A DNA stretch of 64,000 nt from Copromyces sp. CBS 386.78 (taxonomy: Eukaryota > Ascomycota > Sordariomycetes > Sordariales > Sordariaceae), in contig MU839091.1 of assembly GCA_030685235.1 (NCBI GenBank), forward strand, positions 124,001 through 188,000, in the 5' to 3' direction. Below are positions 1-10,108 of the stretch, one piece after another (the stretch's first letter is position 1; every line of letters starts with the position of its first letter). Both the position numbers and the translations under genes were made by a program. The notes beneath the pieces are model-generated. The model saw only the letters and a program-made list of their open reading frames with translations, did no database searches and had not been told where the DNA came from.

Positions 1-159
1 GGCAATTTTTTCTTGGCTTTTCTTGGTGGGGTCTCGTCCTTGAACACCGAACAAGTCCCAACGTCTGGTCAGCATCTCGACTCGGACGGCTGTCAGTGGT
101 ACCTCGGTATACCAAGACTTATCACTTATACGCCCTATTTCGGTCACACAGCAGCAACC
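1..159 (+). promoter_or_regulatory. 5' leader / proximal upstream of pac-3
   Basis: Non-coding sequence preceding the pac-3 ATG at 160. The reading frame is open upstream to position 13, but only from a TTG codon, and the upstream peptide has no PacC character, so it is treated as leader. The ATG sits in a good fungal context (AACCATGTC). The true promoter lies mostly outside the window. Confidence 0.6.
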
Positions 160-2196
160 ATGTCGTCCACACCGGCCCAGGAAAACGGCGCCGTCAACGG
201 TAACAACGCCGCCCCGGCTCCGGCCCAAACAACGCCCACCCCGGCGCCTGCTACCGCTGCCACTCCCACCACGGCCCCTGCCGCTCCCGCCAACGGAAAT
301 GCTGCCAATGCCACTCAGCAGGCTTCATCCAACTCTCCCAACTCTGCATCCAACGGCACCACTCCCGCCCCCTCGACTACCCCCACCACCGCCAGCAACT
401 CTTCAGCCCCTGCTGCCGCTCAAGATGAGAGCCTTGTCTGCCGATGGGCTGAGTGTAATGAGCGTTTCGCTAGCGCTGAGGTGCTTTACGTATGTCAATG
501 CCAGAAAATTCACATGCCGAGATATTCTAACATGATAAACTAGGAACATATTTGCGAGAAGCATGTTGGTCGCAAGAGCACCAACAACCTGAACCTCACA
601 TGCCAGTGGAACTCGTGCCGCACCACCACGGTGAAGCGCGATCACATCACTTCGCATGTCCGTGTTCACGTTCCCCTGAAGCCGCACAAGTGCGATTTCT
701 GCGGCAAGTGCTTCAAGCGCCCTCAGGATCTCAAGAAGCATGTCAAGACCCATGCCGACGACTCGGTTCTGGTGGGTAGGTCTCCCCAGGACCAGAACGG
801 TGGCATGAATGGTGCTTATAGAGCTCAGGCTCCTGTTCACAAGGGTATGTCTATAACCACCTCCCTCCGATTCGGTCTCCCGGAATAAGAAATCTGTGAG
901 ACCAGTTGTCTTCTATTCGGCCTCACGCTGGGCCACCCTCGTATGCTCTCTGAGGCTAATTCGCCTCTAGCTCCCCCCGGTTTCTATGATCACAATGGCC
1001 ATATGCGCGGTACTAACCAAGCCCCTTTTGGCCAGCCCCACCAGAATGGTCAGGCTAGTTACTACCACGCACAGTACCCAGCATCCCAGCCCTACCACGC
1101 CCCTATGTACTACCCAGCCCAGCCCATGGGCGGCCAGCGTAACGACTTCACCGGCCACCAGGCTGCTCCCTTCGATGCTCGGAAGCGTCAGTTTGATGAC
1201 CTGAATGACTTCTTTGGCAGTGTCAAGCGCCGTCAAATCAATCCGACCTCCTACGAGTCGGTTGGCCGCGCTCTGATGCCTCTCCATGCTCCCTTGGGCC
1301 TTCACTCGGGAGGTCTGGCGACTGAGTACATGGCTCAGCCCCCTCACACTCTCGGCATGGCCAGCGCCCACCATCCCCTTACCCAGCACTACTACCTCCC
1401 GCCCATGCCCAACCTTCGCACCAAGGAGGACCTCCAGCAAATGGACCACTTCCTTGAGCAAATGCAAGCGACTGTCTACGAAAACACCGCTGTTGAGATG
1501 CGCCATCACTCGCCCACATATGCCACTCGCCCGAACATCGACCCGTATCCTGGCGCGTCCCTCGCCTCACCGCTTAGCGCTGCCTCTCCCCACTCGGCTG
1601 GCACCCCTGCTGTTACGCCTACTCCTAGTAACGTGTCGTACACCTCGGGTCACTCGCCAAGCACCTCTTCCACCAGCCTGTCTCCCACCTCGCGCCACAG
1701 CTCCACCCCCTCGGTCTCCTACCCGACTCTCCCCAGCCGGCCAGGTCTCCCCTACCCCTCGACCTCGGGTCTGGGCTCCAACTTCACCCACAACGAGCGC
1801 CGTCTCTCGGGCGGCGTCCTGCAAAGCGCGCGTCGCGCCGCTGATGCGGAAGACCGGGCGCCTACCCCCAAGGCCAGCGAACAGGCCACCACTGTCAGCT
1901 CGCCATCCGAGGAGTCGGAGGGGGACGTCAACGGGCCCGAGACGTACGACGACTGGCTGCAGCACATGCGCGTCATTGAGTATCTCCGCCAGGGTATTCG
2001 CGCCCGTCTGGAGAGGCAGGAGTTTGATGAGGACGATACTAGCAGGATCGACCCCATGGTGCTCGAGTCGTCGGATCGCAACCAGCAGCAGCGGAACCAG
2101 CAGCAACAGCAGATGAAGAGCCCAAATATGCCGACTGCGGCGGGTCCTTCGGCACCGGAGAAGCCTCTTTATCCTGTTCTTCCTCGCATTAACTAG
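160..2196 (+). CDS. pac-3: PacC/Rim101-type pH-responsive C2H2 transcription factor
   Basis: Exons are 160-489, 544-844 and 971-2196, giving 618 aa, close to the usual PacC length. The N-terminus is Ala/Pro/Thr-rich. Three C2H2 zinc fingers span residues about 94-117, 130-152 and 160-180; finger 1 has the C-x4-C, H-x4-H spacing of PacC and finger 3 carries [18 protein letters not shown] basic segment [17 protein letters not shown] (about 283-299) matches the conserved PacC region after the fingers. Two YPxL motifs, YPTL at 461 and YPVL at 611, correspond to the PalA/Rim20-binding sites known to flank the pH-signalling cleavage site in Aspergillus. The family is a full-length precursor that is proteolysed at alkaline pH to a nuclear form activating alkaline genes and repressing acidic ones. 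The first intron (54 bp) interrupts finger 1. Identification is very secure; splice sites are canonical. Confidence 0.96.
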
Positions 2197-3807
2197 TCAT
2201 GGAATTCCACGGTAGGAAGGAACGGGCGGGCGTTTAAAGGCTGATAGGCGTGTTGGTTGGTTGGAACTGAACTATGTTTTTTTTTCTTGTATGTGTGGGG
2301 GGAAATAATTGAATTGTGTGCCAGGCTATCTTTATCTCTCATATGTAGGGTTGTGTGTTGCGCTGTCGCTATTGATCGAAGGAAGGAAGAGAAGGAAGGA
2401 AGGTTTTGTCTTCTCAGGCTTGTCTGACTCGTCTATGTGGATGTTTTTGGGGCAAAAATACCCAGCCGCGGGTACGCACGGCGAAGATATCAAAAGCGGA
2501 AAAACCGAAATTTGCTTCATTTATTTTGTAAATATAGTTTACTCTTGCTACTTGCTGCCTACTGTGTGCGCAACCTCTTTTAAAGATACCTCTTCTCCTC
2601 TTTTCATTCTCGCTCATCTTGTGTCGATTTAATGAACTTTGAACGGGAGGTCGGTGAGTCTTTCACTTATTGAGTGATGCCTCGGATACTCCATAAGGAT
2701 ATCGAAATAGTCAAAGATTTCCTTGATTCTCACAAGCATATGGAGACGCTGAAGAAGCCTCGTGCATTAATTCCGGGCTGTATAAAACCGGCGTTATTTC
2801 AGCCTTTGGTAATAGAAGGAGGTATGTATAACCATGTCGATCCATATGTTAGTTTCGATGCGTGAAGAGCTGTCGGTTGTAAGAGTTTCAGCCAACAACA
2901 AACACCGTCATGGACAAAGGAAAATGTGCCAGTGAGTGTCTCTGAGCCCCAGGGTAACGGACATTCGGTCTTGATGCTGTTTAATCCCGCTTTTTTTGCA
3001 TTATTTTATGGTTTTCCGTTTCGTATCGGGCGTATAGTTCCCTGGGTCCTTGTTTTCGGGATCTTGCAGGTACAAGCCATGATCCCGTCTGTCACCTCCT
3101 CAAACTAATGGGAATTGCTCAGATGCAATTTGAGTGCCTCACGGTTTGTATTTTTGAAGAGATTCGAGCATGTCTTGTTGGATGTGCTTGCCCTGCCAGA
3201 TTCTACAATGTCATCGTAGGAGTCTTGTTAAGAAATGACGGTATGAGAAATGACATAAAGTGCGTGGTGAGTGACTGCCTTTCCCTTTCCAGGTTTCCTT
3301 AAGAGTATCCAAGCACATTGGACGTTATAATATTTTATTCCGCTTGTTACCTTTGCTATGGCTCTTCATACCACTATTGAGCTGCATTTTCTCAATGCTA
3401 TCATCAATGTAATAAAGAGATATGGTTTGCAAATCAACAGTTGCGGATTGTCGGCCGCGTCCATTTTGTCGATGTCTGGGGGTGGTCAGGGATAAGGTTA
3501 GCTACCAAGGTGAGGTGCGCACACCGATGATGATCCACCTTAGTATCCAAGGTGAGGGATTAGGTGCCAATGCTCAATGCCCTTTCTGTGATGCTCACTC
3601 TGATCTCGATCCCCAGATGCCGGCCGCCAGTTTTCTAGGAGCCGGGAGGGGAGGACCAAATACCTATACTTGGCCACTGGAACTGCCTGATGTTCACTAG
3701 TGTTTCAACTGTGTTCAAGATTCAATTCGAATTTCCCGGTATGAACAACAACCCAAATCTGTTATAGTAACCAGCATATGCCGTGTGCTTGCTAAAGGGT
3801 CAAATAT

Positions 3808-3808
<1 letters not shown>

Positions 3809-3843
<35 letters not shown>

Positions 3844-4068
3844 ATAAAAAAAAAAAAAAAAAAACCAAAAAAAAAAACAAAAAAAAACAAAAAAAAACAA
3901 AAAAAAACAGCCAAAAAAATTGATGTTAACGACCCCAAGAAAAATATTGAATNNNNNNNNNNTTTGTTTTTTTTAATTTTGGGGGTTTTATTTTTTGTGT
4001 ATTTTTTTGGGTTGTTGTGGTTTTTTTTTTGGGGCTTTTCGTTTTTGGTTTTTTTTTTTTTTTTTTAT

Positions 4069-4114
<46 letters not shown>
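3809..4114. repeat. Poly-A/poly-T low-complexity block flanking an assembly gap
   Basis: A 32-nt A run (3809-3840) is followed by A-rich sequence to about 3920, then a gap at 3953-3962, T/G-rich sequence, an 18-nt T run (4049-4066) and a 40-nt A run (4075-4114). The adjacent T and A runs could fold back on each other. Base calls here are probably unreliable. Confidence 0.85.
3953..3962. other. Assembly gap (10 N)
   Basis: Ten consecutive N. A fixed 10-N block is usually a gap of unknown size rather than ten ambiguous bases. Confidence 0.97.
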
Positions 4115-4117
<3 letters not shown>

Positions 4118-4423
4118 CTAGAAAAAACATATCAAGAACCGAAAATATCAACGACGAAGACGGGAATAATCCAAGCACCACCTGCCAAAACATTTGAGGG
4201 TATCGCCGCGCAGCATACTATGGTATGTCTGATGTAGCCAAACTTCCCACCACATTTTCCCCCTAGGCAGCCTCCGGCTCCAACAAAGAAGTGAAATCCA
4301 CAAACAGATTTCTTCCCTGCTTCCGTCCAATCATACCAAAAGGGGTAAGTTCCGTTATCTTTTCTCCAACCGTGCGTATATTTATCCCCAGGTATTCTCC
4401 ACCAAAGCACAATCTCCCCTGTC

Positions 4424-6124
4424 CTAATCGCTACCGTTTGTTGCGGCAGCTTCATCACGACACCTCTTGCACATACACCAACCGCCCAGCGCTCCTTGAG
4501 CCCATTCCCTTCGGTCCTTGACAGGAAGATCAACGTCGCAGTAGTGGTTCAAGATCTCCTCGCCCGCCTTGATGCCGCCTGGCCTGTTACCGACAACGCG
4601 AGTCTCCCGAGCGAACAAAGTCATCCGACCACCCCATTCCCAAGTCACGTTAGGATCGCAGTCGTGGTTGGCCAAGCACCAGAAGGGATGGACAGCCGCT
4701 ACCTCGGGACGCCCGTCACGCAAGCTCTTGCGGGCAGACGCAGTGCCACGGAACTTGCTGTACGCTGTGTTAAAGACCCATAGGTCGTGCTGAGGGAGCG
4801 TCTCGAAGATGTCGATATCCATCTTCTCAAGAATATGAAGAGGGATCTCGATGTTATACTTGAAGGAGAACGGCAAGGTCCACTCGGGCGGTGGGCCGGC
4901 GTTGACCGACAGATCAATGTCGTTCAGCTGGGTAGGAACAAAGTCTCCCCAGATGTACTTGATCTCCTTCAGCTCCAGAGGATGGACCTCCTGATGGTTT
5001 GACATCGCAAGCAGGCGAGCCAAGAGGAGCAGGTATAGGGATTCGGCAACATCCTTGGCCTCGGGGTCCTTCGCAATCGAGTCAACGTCCTTGTCGCAAA
5101 CCGCCGGGTGATACTCTTCCTGGGCCTTCTCGAAACAGAACTCGTCGCAGAAGACTGTATCATAGCATTCCGGGCAACTGACTGCTTCTGTCTGAACTTT
5201 GAGTGGCGGTAGCTCAGTACCGCAGGCATCGCACGTGGATTCCTTGTGACGGTTGTTCGCCGTCAGCAACGAGTACTCCTTCAAAACAGCCTCGCCAGGA
5301 GCAATATCTTCCTTCGCAAAGAGACCCAGCTGGTTACAGGTTGGGATAATCTCGTATTCGTCGGTGTTGCTCTCCCCCTCGAGGAGAACGGGTAGGCACG
5401 AAACCTTGACGGCGCACTTGGGCGCCATGGTTTCGAGCTGACCATTCAAGAATGACAGTGACTCCTCCGAGAAGCGATCAGGCTCGTATGTGTTCCAGGG
5501 GTAGATCTCGCGGCGCACAACACCGACGTCGGGAAGATCATGGAAATCGATCGGCTCGTCGGGCTTCAAGCGCAACCTCCGCCTGGCAACCTGCTCAATA
5601 TATCCCTTGATTTCTAGAAGCTCCTTGTTTCCGGGAAGAATCTTGAGACCTTTTTCAACAAAGTCGGACGCGCTCGCCAGACAACCGCACAATAGAAGGC
5701 TGAGTGACAGACTCTGGAAGCAGCGAACAGAAGCTATGGTAGCCAGTTGGTGATACGGCTCGGATCCTTCGACGTCGTCGCCGTCGGCCATGTTCTTCAT
5801 GTTGGCGAGAAGGTCGCCATGGTCCAGGACTTTGGGATAAGGCTCGGTCGAGTGGCCCTCAAGAGACTCCTTGGCTTGCTCGTGATATTCGAACCCCTCG
5901 TTAAGGACTTCGTCTGTCAGAAGAAGGGCACGATACGCATCGCCGGCGGCAAGGTCGGGGTATGCCAGGTCAGAATAAACGACGGCTCGCTCCAAGTAGA
6001 GGATGAGATCATAGGGAGCAAGCGCCAGGGCATCGGTTAGGCGCTGACGGTGATCGACAAGGGCGGCACGTTGAACTTCCCTCTCGTCAGGGACGGATGG
6101 GGCGGATGGGGATGGGCTTTCCAT
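4424..6124 (-). CDS. SET-MYND (SmyD-like) protein methyltransferase with N-terminal TPR-like helices
   Basis: Single exon, 566 aa, ATG at 6124-6122. Helical TPR-like segments occupy about residues 30-75 and 125-180. The SET domain opens near 267 (LGLFAKEDIAPGEAVLKEY) and is split by a MYND-like zinc cluster with Cys at 298, 301, 317, 320, 326, 330 and His339/Cys343. SET signature motifs follow: NHDCDPN at 486-492 and GEEILNHYCD at 521-530, then a post-SET Cys cluster (550, 552, 555). This order is that of the SmyD family, which methylates lysines on histones and other proteins using S-adenosylmethionine. The substrate cannot be told from sequence. The gene converges on pac-3 across 2.2 kb and is not obviously linked to it in function. 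Confidence 0.9.
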   Translation of the reverse strand: MESPSPSAPSVPDEREVQRAALVDHRQRLTDALALAPYDLILYLERAVVYSDLAYPDLAAGDAYRALLLTDEVLNEGFEYHEQAKESLEGHSTEPYPKVLDHGDLLANMKNMADGDDVEGSEPYHQLATIASVRCFQSLSLSLLLCGCLASASDFVEKGLKILPGNKELLEIKGYIEQVARRRLRLKPDEPIDFHDLPDVGVVRREIYPWNTYEPDRFSEESLSFLNGQLETMAPKCAVKVSCLPVLLEGESNTDEYEIIPTCNQLGLFAKEDIAPGEAVLKEYSLLTANNRHKESTCDACGTELPPLKVQTEAVSCPECYDTVFCDEFCFEKAQEEYHPAVCDKDVDSIAKDPEAKDVAESLYLLLLARLLAMSNHQEVHPLELKEIKYIWGDFVPTQLNDIDLSVNAGPPPEWTLPFSFKYNIEIPLHILEKMDIDIFETLPQHDLWVFNTAYSKFRGTASARKSLRDGRPEVAAVHPFWCLANHDCDPNVTWEWGGRMTLFARETRVVGNRPGGIKAGEEILNHYCDVDLPVKDRREWAQGALGGWCMCKRCRDEAAATNGSD

Positions 6125-6850
6125 GGTGGGGGAGGAGGCTGTTGGCCGTTTCGGTTACTGGTGCCGCGAGTTGGTCGAAAAGGCCTGGATGGTCCAGAAG
6201 GGTTGGCGAGGTGGTGGTATGCTCGCTTGTATGGTCGGGCTGTTCGGCCTGGTCAGCCTGGTACGGCAGGTGAAAGGTGAGACACTGAAGGGTGACAAGG
6301 ACGAACGACAGACAATGGACCTGATGGTGTGCGTGGGCAATATCAAGGATCGACCAAGGGAAAACCCACTCCACGTCGAAGGGTGATCAAGTCCATGTCG
6401 GGGAGCAATGATGGTACCTTGGGAGGGTATATAAGGTATCGAACAAAGGCCTTGTTTTGTCCTGGATCGAGGGAATATCTCGGCCCGCGAAGTACTGGGG
6501 ACCGTCGACGAAAAAAAGAGAAGAGGGGAAAAGGGAAAGGAAGGCTGCCTACCTGGCGTCCTGGGGAGCCTTGGGGTTGGGCGCGTGGTTCAGTTGGCGG
6601 TGGGAGTTGGTACTCCTTGGCTGAACTTCAGACCCTTTTTTCTTGATTGCTCCTCCACTATCGTCCCTTCCTTATTCCACCCAATATCTTTTCCGATCCG
6701 CCGGCTCTTCGCACTTCCCGTTCTCGGATGGCAGCTATCGTTACTGTAACCTAACAGCTGCACCTCATCGACCTGCAGATGCGGGATGGAGCGAGTTGAG
6801 GCTTGGAGATGGCGATGGAGACGGTGGGAATTGGAGATCGATGGCGAGGG

Positions 6851-6895
<45 letters not shown>

Positions 6896-6898
6896 AAA

Positions 6899-6944
<46 letters not shown>

Positions 6945-9116
6945 CTTCCAGAACTCGATGGTCTAGTACTACGCCGGTACCTGAAGGCCACAGTCAGCTA
7001 ATCGGATCAAGGGACTCGGAGCAGAAGCAGCCCGAAGCAGAATTACACTGCAGTCCGGATACTACTACACCCGGCACCCAGCTCTACAGTACCCTGCACA
7101 AAAACCGCTTGGAAATGGTGGGCAGTAGTGAGTGGGCGGATGACGGAGGAATGGGGAGCCAACACTAGTCAAGATGATGGACGTGACTGTGATGTGACAG
7201 GGAACCGAAGCGGAAGCTACCTTCTATCGCGTCCAAAGATGAACGGTGGGAGAGCGGGATGGGGTCGAAAAGAGGGTACCGGTGGTGAAAAATAAAACGA
7301 CAGAATCGGTCGAGAGGCCGTATCTGGGTGTATTGGACCTGACTGGCAAAGAACAGAAAAGGAAGCCAATGCCACTAGAGTCGTTAGAGCGAGCCTAAAA
7401 CGACGTTATTTCTCGCGTCAGAGTTTTATTTTTACCTCGCTGCTGGGTTGTGTGTTATCCCCGCCCAGCCGTTTGCTCTACCCCCATCCATCCCGTCGAC
7501 GAGTTTGAACCCTGCCCGGGCTCCCCAAGGTACCATCACCGAGAGGAGGAGGGTTGATGCCAGGTGAGGCCTGTCCCATCCAGTTTTCCTCGCAGCCGTC
7601 GCAAATGCTCCGGATTCGACCCAAGCTAAGCCGAATCCAGAACGCTCTCCAGCAAGAAAAGAACCAGTCATCTCGTGATGACGGGATCGCTGCATCTTGA
7701 TCTGATATCCACTGGCGCCGGCCTGCTAACGGCTTCCACTCCCACTGAATGACAGGCTCAATTGTGGGGGAGTTTTGGATCGTTCGGGAACCATCACGGC
7801 ACAGCACTGGTGTCAGGTTTTGTGGCCGCGGAAACCTGTCACAGCACGCGGATTTGGACCCTTCTTCTTGACAAGTCAATGGTTGGGCTGCAATGAAGGA
7901 GAATCGAAAGGCTGAACGGCAGAGCTCCCGTCTCTCGCACGTAAACAAAGGGTAAGGTCCGGAGGCTCCCCAGGGGCAGGATACCTCGAGAGGCACAAAC
8001 ATGGGCGCCGAAACATGATCTCGTCAATATTACGGTCGCCGAACGGATGAAACGGGCATCCGAGGGGCATCCTTACCGAGGACCGGGTCACAAAAGGACC
8101 CTTTGGATCCCCTCGAACTGAACCCTTGGGAACGGCTCCAATGAACCCTTGCCGCAGACCTTGGAGGACACCCCCCAAAGAAAAACAGGGCGAAAAAGGT
8201 AAGGGTTCACACCCTCGTCTGCCCGGATGGGTTGGATGGGTTGGCTGGCAGGTCAGCGGCGTTGGGCGATAGGTTCGACGGGCGGTTGTTGAGCGGGTTG
8301 CTAAAATTCAGGGTCCTTCCCCAACTGATGGCTTGCATATTTCACACGCAGGCCTTGTCCACCACCAATCGCCAGTGACCGGGCAGTCTAGGCCCCAGGG
8401 TTAGGCTAGGGTTACACCAGCAACTTGCGAGCAGGGTCGGGGCACCAAAATGTCAGGGTTAGACAGCCGATGACGTAGCCGGCTGTTCAGGGCTTCCCGG
8501 GGCTTCCAGGCCCAAGTCAAACTTTCCATCTGAAAAGAGCAAAAAAGGTGGCTTCCCGTAGCCGAAAGAGGAAAGAGGCCATTGCGAAAGCCTGAGAGGT
8601 TCCGAGTCCCGAAGATTCCAGACCGGCCACACTGTCTTACTCACTCCTGGAATGGCATCACATGGGACCTTTTTCCCTTTCCTACTTTCTCTCCACTATT
8701 TTCACTACTCGCCATCAAGGAAATATCCCAACATACCACATACCAACATGCGAATATGCCATCATAGACCGCCAGGCTATTTGCCAATGGTCCATGTTGT
8801 CATCCCCGTTAATTGTCACAATCAGGCCATCGACATTGTAGGACGTATTGGCATGCGGAAAAGTACGACAGCATCAATCTTCTTCCGCCCGGTGTTGTGT
8901 CTCTGTGGTCCGGCCTCATCCCATTTACTTGTTCTAGTCTATTCCATTGGCTGCCTCGATTTCTTCTATGCTTGCTCTCTAGGAAAGAGAAATATGGCAA
9001 TATCCACGCCATCTATGCTAGCTTCTGTAGCTCCCCCCCCACGTCTTACCAGGCAACCCTAACTCCTCATATCCGCACCCTGTACACCGCCAGCTCCTTG
9101 CACATGCTCCCCCCTT
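6125..9116. other. Intergenic, upstream of SET-MYND gene and downstream of PHO13-type gene
   Basis: Holds the minus-strand promoter of the SET-MYND gene next to 6124 and the 3' UTR of the phosphatase near 9116. A 92-nt poly-A tract lies at 6851-6942. ORFs such as 7478-8002 (-) and 8652-9062 (+) have no domain features and overlap others on both strands, so they were not called. Repeated AGGGTTAG-like words occur at about 8398-8460. Confidence 0.55.
6851..6942 (+). repeat. Long interrupted poly-A tract
   Basis: Forty-four A, then CAAAC, then 43 A. The 7-mer TCGATGG lies shortly before it (6838-6844) and again shortly after (6955-6961). This could be a replication-slippage microsatellite or the tail of an inserted retro-sequence; no element body is recognisable. 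Confidence 0.85.
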
Positions 9117-10108
9117 TTATTGCGCAGCAGCCCTTAGATCACTAAGCCTGTCGACGTAAAATGACGGCACTGCAACCGCATCCGCCGCCTCCCAGTCTTC
9201 CTTCTTGCTCACACCAGTCAGGACCGCAAGCGTGCCGCCCAGTCGTCCCTCGATGCCGAATTTAATATCGGTGTTGAGCCGGTCTCCCACCATGCACGTC
9301 CGCGCGCGGTCCAGGTGGAACTTACCCTCGATGGCATCCATCATGGCCTGGCTCGGCTTTCCGAGCGCCACGGGTTCCTGTCCCGTCATGTTGACCAACG
9401 GGATGCTGATGGACCCTGCGCCGGGGAAGAAGTTGTGGTTCATGGGGAAGGTCGAGTCCACGTTCGTGGCCAGGAAGACGGCGCCGCGGCGGAGATACTG
9501 GTACGCGTGCGATAGCTTCAGATAGTTGATGTGCCAGTCCAGGCCTGCGAGCACGCAGCCGACCTCGGAATCGAGCAGAGAGCCGTCCGCAAGGCCCTTG
9601 AAGTCTTCCGGCGTGATATCTCGACGGAAAGACGGGTCGGTGCCACCAATGAATGGGATGTTCTCGGTCGTCAACTCCTTCTCGATACCTGCCTCTCCGA
9701 TCACAAAGACCTTGTTCTTTGGCGGCGCCAGCTTCAGAATCCTGGAGACGTAGATGGCGGAAGAATATGCAGAACCAAAGATCTCATCTTCATCTGCTGG
9801 GATCCCCAAGCCCTCGAACTTCTTTTTATACTCTGGACGAGACTTTGTTGAGTTGTTGGTCACAAACACCGTCTTCTTGCCTCTTGATCTCAGCAAGTCC
9901 AGCGTCTCGACAACGCCCTCAAAGACGTGGTCCCCAGACCATAGTACACCATCGCAGTCGAACAAGAATACCTATTTTTTGTGTAAGTATTGCATCCATC
10001 ATTCAAGGGTATTATTGATGGGCTCCACCAGGGAAAACAAACATCGAACTTGTCAATGAACTCGTTGATGGAGGCGACGTCGCCACTGAGGTATTTCGGC
10101 TGCGCCAT
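9117..10108 (-). CDS. PHO13: HAD-superfamily 4-nitrophenylphosphatase / phosphoglycolate phosphatase (PHO13 family)
   Basis: Two exons on the minus strand: 10108-10043 (22 codons) and 9971-9117, giving 306 aa; the 71-bp intron has GTTTGT and ATAG ends. The first exon supplies the ATG; the ORF within exon 2 has only a TTG there. HAD motif I is FDCDGVLW, with Asp27 nucleophile and Asp29. Motif II is VTNNSTKSR. A C2-type cap contains GLDWHINYLKLSHAYQYL, and motif IV is MVGDRLNTDIKFG. The length matches yeast Pho13 (about 310 aa). The family removes phosphate from 2-phosphoglycolate and other toxic side products of glycolysis, in the cytosol. The assignment is secure at family level. Confidence 0.95.

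Larger units (their letters stand above)
2197..4423. other. Intergenic, convergent 3' ends, with homopolymer block and gap
   Basis: Lies between the stop of pac-3 and the stop of the minus-strand SET-MYND gene, so it holds both 3' UTRs. The short ORFs (for example 2309-2632, 2674-2865, 3422-3700) show no recognisable protein features and start or stop arbitrarily. About 3809-4114 is dominated by A and T runs around a 10-N gap. Nothing else is supported. Confidence 0.6.
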
